11,294 nt of DNA from Cyanobacteriota bacterium (GTDB taxonomy: Bacteria > Cyanobacteriota > Cyanobacteriia > PCC-6307 > Cyanobiaceae), in contig CANHSW010000040.1 in assembly GCA_947463165.1 (NCBI GenBank), forward strand, positions 1-11,294, read 5' to 3'. This document shows, piece by piece, positions 6,486-11,294 of this stretch (positions within the stretch are counted from its first letter, which is position 1; the number at the start of each line of letters is the position of its first letter). Below the pieces are notes generated by a model. It searched no databases and was not told the DNA's origin. It was given only the letters and a program-made list of their open reading frames with translations. Both the position numbers and the translations under genes were made by a program.

Positions 6486-8296
6486 CTAAACGGTGCGATG
6501 GGCCCGGTTTGGATGGATAGGAGTCTGCAGGGTGCGATTCGCTGCCAATAGTTTTAGAATTGCATCCAGCTTTGCGACCACCTCTGGATCAATTGAGGCG
6601 GGATCTAGGCGCTCGATCAGGCGGTAGAGGTCGCTTTTTCGCAGCAGAATTCGAGTGCCGGTAGCTTCTGCGATACGCCTGAAGAATTCCTCGGCAAAGA
6701 GGCTTAGTTTTTGGGTCTGCGTCTGAGCTCGCCAAAGCGTATTCTGCATTGATGGATTGGCCTGGGAGTAATTGTTGAAATCAGCTATGTTACCATCGAA
6801 AATCTGATCAAGAATGAGTTGGTCGAGAATTTCCTTGCCCTGATCGATAAATAAATCAGCCCTTTCTTGTCGCACCCACTCGATCAATAAATCAGGGTTG
6901 ACCACATAGTTTTCCAGCTCGTAACGCTTCCAGGGCAAGCGCTCGAAGCCTCCGGCTGCCGTGGGCTGAAGGCCGCGGTTGTCATTGTCGATGATCTCCA
7001 GCCCGCGGAGCTCGGGAAGGATGTTACGCAAGGCGAAGAAGTGTTCCCTGGCTTTCTGGCCAAAAGCCCCTTCCACCGCATCGAGCAGTTCATCGGGATT
7101 CTGCCCCGCCACCGGACGATTGTCCTGAAGGTAATAAACATTCAGATGGGCGCCATCGGTAATCAGATCGCCTACGGGATGCTCCAACCGATCGGCAAAA
7201 GCCCGCAGCATGGCGAGGTCGGTGCTGCCTTCCAGGTAGAGCACATGACCTGTTTCGCGCGCGCGCACATAATGGGCGGCCCCGAAGCGCTTGAGTGATT
7301 CTTTGATCGCCGGCTTGGAGGCCAGGTCATCGGCCTGGCCATCCAGGATAAGGGTGAGATGGCTATCGAGTGCCTCTTGCATCACGATTTCCGAGTGGGT
7401 AGCCATCAACACCTGGCCGCCGTTGCGATCGGCGATGCTGCGCAGAAGTGAATAGATTTGCTGCTGCCGCAGGATTTCAAGATGGGCGTCGGGTTCATCG
7501 ATCAACAGCACACTGCCCTTGTGGGAATAGAGGTGCGCCAGGATGAGCAGCATCTGCTGAAAGCCACGCCCAGCAAGTGATAGATCCAGGGGGCGATCGG
7601 CGCCACTCTGCCCATAGAAAAGATCGAGAGAGCCTCCTTCGTTTTCCCTTGGCGTGGAGAGGGTAACCTAAAAAGACGCTGCATTAACCCAGTGATTTCA
7701 ACCCAGTTTTACGAATTATTTTGGTGTACTAATAGGCAGAGATTGCGCAGCACTTCAGCGGTGCTGCCAAGGCCCATGAGGTAGTCGATTCGGTTGCGGG
7801 TGATCAGGGGTTCGTCCGCTGCGATCCCCGACATCGGATATAGCAGGGCCACGTTTAGTTTGGCCGCCAGGGCCAGGGCCTCTGGCTGGCTGAGGGTGGC
7901 GGGGTGGGGCTCGGCATAGATCAGCTCATCACTAGGGTGATGACGGAAGACCATCTTGACCGGAATCACAGCACCTTCAATATCAACGCCGACGGAGATA
8001 TAGAGATCCTTCCCGGAAACCTTGAGGTTTTTCCAGAAATGGCGCGTCCTGGGAACGGGAACGGAGAGGATTGTGAGGCGGTTCAGGGGTTTGCCGGTGC
8101 GTTTCCTGGCCTTGGCATCCCTGGATTCCAGCTGCCAGGTGCGCAAGCCGATGGACCAGAGGGCAATGGCTTGCAGCGCCGTTGTCTTGCCGCAGTTGTT
8201 GGGGCCGATCAGTACGGAGGGGTGATCCAGGGGGATGCGCCCGGAGTTGCCGTAACCCTTGAAATTGCCGATCTCCAGCCAATGGAGGATCTTCAT
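6486..8296 (-). pseudogene. AAA/ABC-type ATPase with C-terminal Toprim-like domain, disrupted
   Basis: Together the pieces encode about 600 residues of one protein. The N-part begins MKILHWLEIGNFKGYGNSGR, with Walker A GPNNCGKT at residues 31-38. It is stopped by TAA at 7709-7711, but the same frame continues NWVEITGLMQRLF, as the family would. Near 7668-7676 (CTTTTTAGG) one base is lost, after which the next frame reads VTLSTPRENEGG, then SLAGRGFQQ (signature-like), LLIDEPDAHLE (Walker B, 7476-7508) and MATHSE (H-loop). The C-domain has VLYLEGSTD (about 7218-7240) and IIDNDNRG (DxD near 6981-6989), as in Toprim nucleases of OLD/GajA/PARIS-like defence ATPases, and RYELENYV. The ATG at 8296 overlaps the upstream gene's stop as ATGA. 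The C-part alone could start at ATG 7553. With Walker A separated from Walker B the gene is probably dead, unless the lesions are sequence errors. Confidence 0.8.
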
Positions 8297-8554
8297 CCCA
8301 CCACATCCCCCAGCACCTGGCCGTCTTCGCCGATTTCGCTCAGGCTACCAATCCCCCTCTAGAGACCCAATTGGGCCGCAAAGGCCAGTGGCAGGCGCAG
8401 CAGCAGCAGGAAGCTGTCGCCGCTCACCAGCACCGAGCCAGCGAAGGCCACCAGCCAGCAGAGGGGGGGAATGGCGTCATAGTGCCCGCTCGCGCCTGCT
8501 CTTTTCGCCAAACTCGGCAATCGCCGGCCATTCTGCCATCAGTCGCTTGGTCAC
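8293..8554 (-). pseudogene. Remnant of a small two-helix membrane protein gene
   Basis: Minus-strand coding-like sequence in three pieces. First, a GTG at 8554 overlaps the orf388 stop (GTGA) and encodes MTKRLMAEWPAIAEFGEKSR plus RERAL, then TGA at 8477-8479. Second, one frame over from 8481, YDAIPPLCWLVAFAGSVLVS then GDSFLLLLRLPLAFAAQLGL gives two hydrophobic helices and ends at TAG 8359-8361. Third, the same frame continues past that stop with GIGSLSEIGEDGQVLGDVVG and ends at TGA 8293-8295, overlapping the ATPase ATG. Repairing one frameshift and one stop would give a protein of about 87 residues: charged N-part, two TM helices, acidic tail. The overlaps at both ends argue for a real former gene between orf388 and the ATPase. 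I do not recognise a family; the second piece could instead be the tail of a larger permease. Confidence 0.5.
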
Positions 8555-9717
8555 ACGCTCAGCTCCTGAGCCATCCAACGAGCATCAAGGACAACCGCCG
8601 CTGCCTGGCCTTGCGGCAGCAACAGCTGCTGTCTGAGCTCCGTTGGCTTCAGCCCCAAGCGCTTCATCTCTTCTAGTTGCAGCACCTGTGCCAAGAGCCG
8701 GTCGTGGGTCTCAACCAAGGTCACGATTCGGTTTAGGCCAGCGGCTAGCTTCTTTTTCACGAGCTTGAAACGCTTCCCTTTGTCAGTACCTTGGTTGATG
8801 GGGCCAATCCACGTATCTGGAACAGCACTTGTGTCGACGATGGCCTGAGGAATTTGGCCATGCCAATTCTCATAGCTCTTGAAAACCTGGGTGATATGGG
8901 GCCGCATGATCTCAAACAGCTCAGAAGCACTCAGCTGTTCAGCTGATTCGCCTGGCTTACGCTTCATGCGGCGAAAACCGTTGTGGAGCCATAACATCAA
9001 ATTCAAGTCGACTTGGCCGGCGAACTCAGGCTTGAGGTAGTGACAGGTGCAATCCAGCACGGCATTCATCAGCTGGGTGAGCCCAGGCCGTAAATCATCC
9101 AGTCCCTGAGACAGCGTTCGTGCCGCCTTCTCGCCTTCATCGAGTTGCAGGTAGGTCTGCACCTCGGCGGCCAGAGCCACAAACGCCAGGCCCACGTATT
9201 CGGCGCTGGAGGCTTCAGCTTTGCCGGCGCTGCGCAGCACCTGCTGATTGAAAAACTGCCTGGCGGCATGGAGGGTGGTGAGTGCCTGGCCTGCCATCTG
9301 GAGCCGTAGGACTGGATCCTGGAGCTCCACCGCGTTCTGGCAGGCATTGATGCCGGCTTTCAGCTGGGCCAGGGCCTGGTCGTCGAGCTTGTGGCTGATC
9401 CGATCCACCTTGGCCTCCACCGCCCGGATCTGATCGCTGATGCGGTTCAGCTGCTGCAGCACCAGGGCGAAGCCAGCGACCGACACGCCGAGGTTGGCCG
9501 TGGCCAGCAGCGGGTTCGCCGCCGCAAGGGCATTCGCCCCACCCGCCCATGGGGGATTGGCCAGGGCCTTCGATACCTCTGAGCCGCCCTCCTGCAGCCA
9601 CATCACCACCTGCTTGCTGGAGGAATCGCGCACCACGCCGCCAACTCTTTCCAGGGAGCCGTTCAGCAGCCCCTGAGCAACCAGGGCTGGCACATCAAAG
9701 ACAACGTTGAGGTTCAT
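8551..9717 (-). CDS. orf388: helical protein with hydrophobic segment and coiled coil, unknown function
   Basis: An intact 388-residue ORF with an ATG start and a GGAGAG about 11 nt upstream. The N-part (1-50: DVPALVAQGLLNGSLERVGG, VVRDSSSKQVVMWLQE) is followed by a hydrophobic, Ala-rich helix at about 65-89 (ANPLLATANLGVSVAGFALV), which flows into a probable coiled coil at 86-112 (QQLNRISDQIRAVEAKVDRI). The rest is almost wholly helical, ending in a basic stretch (KGKRFKLVKKKLAAGLNRI) and an amphipathic C-terminus. No catalytic motif is visible. A hydrophobic hairpin next to a coiled coil in an all-helical protein resembles pore-forming or membrane-active proteins in general layout only. The stop overlaps the small membrane-protein start, and the ATPase follows, so it was the first gene of a three-gene operon. 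A paralogous fragment lies at 6341-6404. Function is unknown; an effector role in defence is a guess from context. Confidence 0.75.
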   Translation of the reverse strand: MNLNVVFDVPALVAQGLLNGSLERVGGVVRDSSSKQVVMWLQEGGSEVSKALANPPWAGGANALAAANPLLATANLGVSVAGFALVLQQLNRISDQIRAVEAKVDRISHKLDDQALAQLKAGINACQNAVELQDPVLRLQMAGQALTTLHAARQFFNQQVLRSAGKAEASSAEYVGLAFVALAAEVQTYLQLDEGEKAARTLSQGLDDLRPGLTQLMNAVLDCTCHYLKPEFAGQVDLNLMLWLHNGFRRMKRKPGESAEQLSASELFEIMRPHITQVFKSYENWHGQIPQAIVDTSAVPDTWIGPINQGTDKGKRFKLVKKKLAAGLNRIVTLVETHDRLLAQVLQLEEMKRLGLKPTELRQQLLLPQGQAAAVVLDARWMAQELSV

Positions 9718-9749
9718 GGCAATGCAGGCTCTCCAATTAAAGGGGCGTG

Positions 9750-9766
9750 ATCTTTCCTGGAAAGAT
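9750..9766. promoter_or_regulatory. 17-bp palindrome, possible operator upstream of orf388
   Basis: ATCTTTCC-T-GGAAAGAT is a perfect 8-bp inverted repeat around one base, ending 33 bp before the orf388 ATG. A TAGAAT on the minus strand at 9772-9777 could be a -10 box, which would put this palindrome over the transcription start, a usual repressor position. No good -35 is visible. Confidence 0.4.
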
Positions 9767-9782
9767 GAGGAATTCTACGACC

Positions 9783-10085
9783 CGGCAGTTCTTGAACAGG
9801 CTGTTCAAGAAATACAGCGAAACAGTATTCCGCATAAAACTGTCGCATGAATCATGGGTTATTGGCGGATAATCCTTTGATTCCTGGAAGCTCCGCCTTC
9901 AGATCAAAGGAAAGCCGCTCAACAACAGACTTTCCCCAGCTCATTGTCTCCTGCTTCTCCACGATCTCATGCCCCATGTCCCGGTAGAGCAGGATAAGTT
10001 CACGCTTCGCCGCGTGCGCCGCTGCAACCCGTGCGGATTTAATGCTTAACTTCATGGCATTTAGCCAGGTGGCGTAATCTGAGGA
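9783..10085 (-). pseudogene. Truncated YhcG-type (DUF1016) nuclease remnant
   Basis: On the minus strand, SSDYATWLNAMKLSIKSARV, then AAKRELILLYRDMGHEIVEK, then SWGKSVVERLSFDLKAELPG and IKGLSANN follow the DUF1016 N-terminal domain of YhcG-family PD-(D/E)XK proteins (family pattern: RELVLLYWxIG, GWGxxVVxxLAxDL, FPxxxGFSxRN). The frame is stopped by TGA at 9852-9854, just where the family has a residue often read as W. It then continues FMRQFYAEY and FLEQPVQELP, again family-like, before losing similarity near 9783. The C-terminal nuclease domain is missing. The longest ORF ends at 9852 and could start at ATG 10055. YhcG proteins are linked to DNA repair and to restriction or defence loci; this copy is almost certainly non-functional. 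Confidence 0.7.
9789..9811. promoter_or_regulatory. 23-bp perfect inverted repeat
   Basis: Arms TTCTTGAACA and TGTTCAAGAA are separated by GGC. The centre is 42 bp from the centre of the palindrome at 9750-9766, about four helical turns. No T-run follows on either strand, so it is not a typical terminator. It overlaps the YhcG remnant (coding FLEQPVQE), so it may be coincidental. Confidence 0.35.
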
Positions 10086-10376
10086 ATGGGTGACGAGCTT
10101 GCCCTTGCTGGCGCGGGTAGCTTTCCCAGAGGATCTGGTAGTTGGCCTCCTTCTCGGCCAGCACGCCCATGACATTGGATCGATCTGCTCAAGGAATCAG
10201 CTGAGGTGCTGTTATAGGTGCTTAGTGAGTGAATATAGCCGGCGGATCTTATTTGTCTGGAAGCCCCCAAGATCTGGCTGCAATACATTCAGTCCTAGGC
10301 TTTGCTATCTGGAGCCGCATCTTGTATTCGACGAAGAAATTACACAGAATATTCTATGCAAATTGATTAACCCAAT
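10086..10376. other. Gap without a supported gene
   Basis: A composition break: GC-rich up to about 10190, then AT-richer to the next stop. On the minus strand about 10105-10175 reads SNVMGVLAEKEANYQILWES in one frame. This looks protein-like but is too short to place and could be another relic. ORFs of 75-100 codons here have no coding character. No terminator, tRNA or repeat was seen. Confidence 0.4.
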
Positions 10377-11294
10377 TCATTCGAATTTTTGAAACATTGC
10401 GTCTTTTTCTTGCTTCTCTTTCGTGCGTAAATTGGCCACGTAATTTATTAATTCGGTGCGCTTTGCTGAGGCCCAAGTGGCGACGTAGGGATTGAGATGC
10501 TGCTCAAGAGTATCTAGAAGTGGTAATCTATCGGCAATCATATCTGCTCTTGATCCCGTCCAAGATCGCGGGATGAATACAGAGCTAAATGAAATGAGTA
10601 CATCATGAATTTTTGGCGCTCTAGAAAGAAGCCCTAATGCAATTGGACTCCATACTAATTCAGGCCGCCCATTCTCATTAGGCTTGGAGCAACAAAGTTG
10701 AACTGCCTGGGCAAGAGCCGAGAAGCGATGATCGGAATCATGCTCGCACCAGTCTAAAAGAACCTCATGATCGATCAAGTCAAGCGAGTTATGCCTATAA
10801 CCAAGATCATCGTACCAAGATGCGGAATCAAAAAAATTACCAATCTCCTCACGATGCCTGGATAAGCTTCCGATAAATATATCGAGGAAAATGCCGGGCT
10901 GACATGTTGCCAGCGCATTCATTAGCCTTGGATAATCATGATATTCAGGAGCGGAATAGTCGCGGATTCTCTCAAGTAGATTTGTCGAGACGGTTCTTGC
11001 TGCTTCAGCACCTTCTTCGCCAGGCAGGGATGTTTGGGCAATTCTCGCCAGCTCATAGTCCCAGCTAGGGTGCATTGACTTAGAACGAGAAAAATCTTGT
11101 CTTGCCAAAATTTCTCTCGCTAAATTCATAAAAATTGTTGGCAACTGACCAGAGTCAGAGCCATGAATTAAAGCTGACAGGGACTTTACGATGATAACAT
11201 CACTGTTCTCCACGACCTTAAGTGCGCTCAGCAGGCGAAGAAGCCTGTCGCTATTAATTTGACTCGCGACAAAAATATGGCCAAGATTGAGATA
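10377..11294 (-). CDS. C-terminal part of a large helical protein, unrecognised, runs off the window
   Basis: The frame is open from the right edge, reading LNLGHIFVASQINSDRLLRL before the GTG at 11213, so the true start lies outside; 305 codons are visible. The sequence is mostly helical and Leu-rich (TIFMNLAREILARQDF, DHEVLLDWCEHDSDHRFSAL) with WTGSRADMIADRLPLLDTLE and a highly charged end (RTKEKQEKDAMFQKFE). This resembles the helical-repeat C-termini of very large ATPases such as STAND-type defence proteins, but I cannot name a family. The DNA is clearly AT-richer than the left half of the window and uses many A/T third positions, suggesting horizontal transfer. There is no partner within the window except the decayed YhcG remnant downstream on the same strand. 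Confidence 0.65.
   Translation of the reverse strand, partial: YLNLGHIFVASQINSDRLLRLLSALKVVENSDVIIVKSLSALIHGSDSGQLPTIFMNLAREILARQDFSRSKSMHPSWDYELARIAQTSLPGEEGAEAARTVSTNLLERIRDYSAPEYHDYPRLMNALATCQPGIFLDIFIGSLSRHREEIGNFFDSASWYDDLGYRHNSLDLIDHEVLLDWCEHDSDHRFSALAQAVQLCCSKPNENGRPELVWSPIALGLLSRAPKIHDVLISFSSVFIPRSWTGSRADMIADRLPLLDTLEQHLNPYVATWASAKRTELINYVANLRTKEKQEKDAMFQKFE

Noticed and set aside
7904..8676. Plus-strand ORFs of 100-150 codons
   Set aside because: Opposite the ATPase N-part, the small membrane-protein relic and the orf388 end; Gln/Arg/Ala-rich with no recognisable domain.
9789..9811. Rho-independent terminator
   Set aside because: The hairpin is perfect but not GC-rich in the stem and no T-run follows on either strand.
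10090..10392. 100-codon plus-strand ORF
   Set aside because: No domain, crosses the composition break and is partly antisense to the region upstream of the YhcG remnant; likely chance.

Overview
The window looks like a piece of a GC-rich picocyanobacterial chromosome (Synechococcus/Cyanobium-like). This is inferred from a CAAD-domain thylakoid-type membrane protein, a JAMM protease next to a MoeB-rhodanese protein, a CrtX-like carotenoid glucosyltransferase and a CYP120-like P450. No rRNA, tRNA, CRISPR array or complete insertion sequence was seen.

Left part (1-5657) is ordinary and intact. A CAAD protein (minus) diverges from a plus-strand run of three genes: JAMM peptidase, MoeB/MoeZ with rhodanese domain, and a CrtX-like glycosyltransferase that starts only 7 bp after moeB. 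A small secreted protein follows, convergent with a P450 on the minus strand. The first two genes suggest sulfur-carrier chemistry; the glycosyltransferase suggests zeaxanthin glucoside.

Middle part (about 5.8-10.1 kb) is a gene graveyard. On the plus strand a photolyase/cryptochrome-DASH fragment is joined directly to a formylglycine-generating-enzyme fragment. That fragment carries a stop codon and a one-base deletion, and it runs into a 64-bp piece that is about 88% identical to a gene 2.5 kb further on. On the minus strand lies an apparent operon: orf388 (intact, unrecognised, helical, with a hydrophobic segment), then a small two-helix membrane protein (broken), then an AAA/ABC ATPase with a C-terminal Toprim-like domain (broken by one stop and one frameshift). 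The joins are a GTGA overlap and an ATGA overlap, so the three were probably translationally coupled. This is my best candidate for an undescribed system, possibly anti-phage; that role is inference. Two palindromes sit upstream of orf388, and a truncated YhcG/DUF1016 nuclease remnant lies beyond them.

Right edge (10377-11294) holds the C-terminal part of a long AT-richer minus-strand gene that continues past the window; it is probably a large helical protein acquired by transfer. The 5.8-11.3 kb stretch as a whole looks like a decayed accessory or defence island beside core genes. The several single-base lesions could partly be sequence errors, which raw reads would settle.
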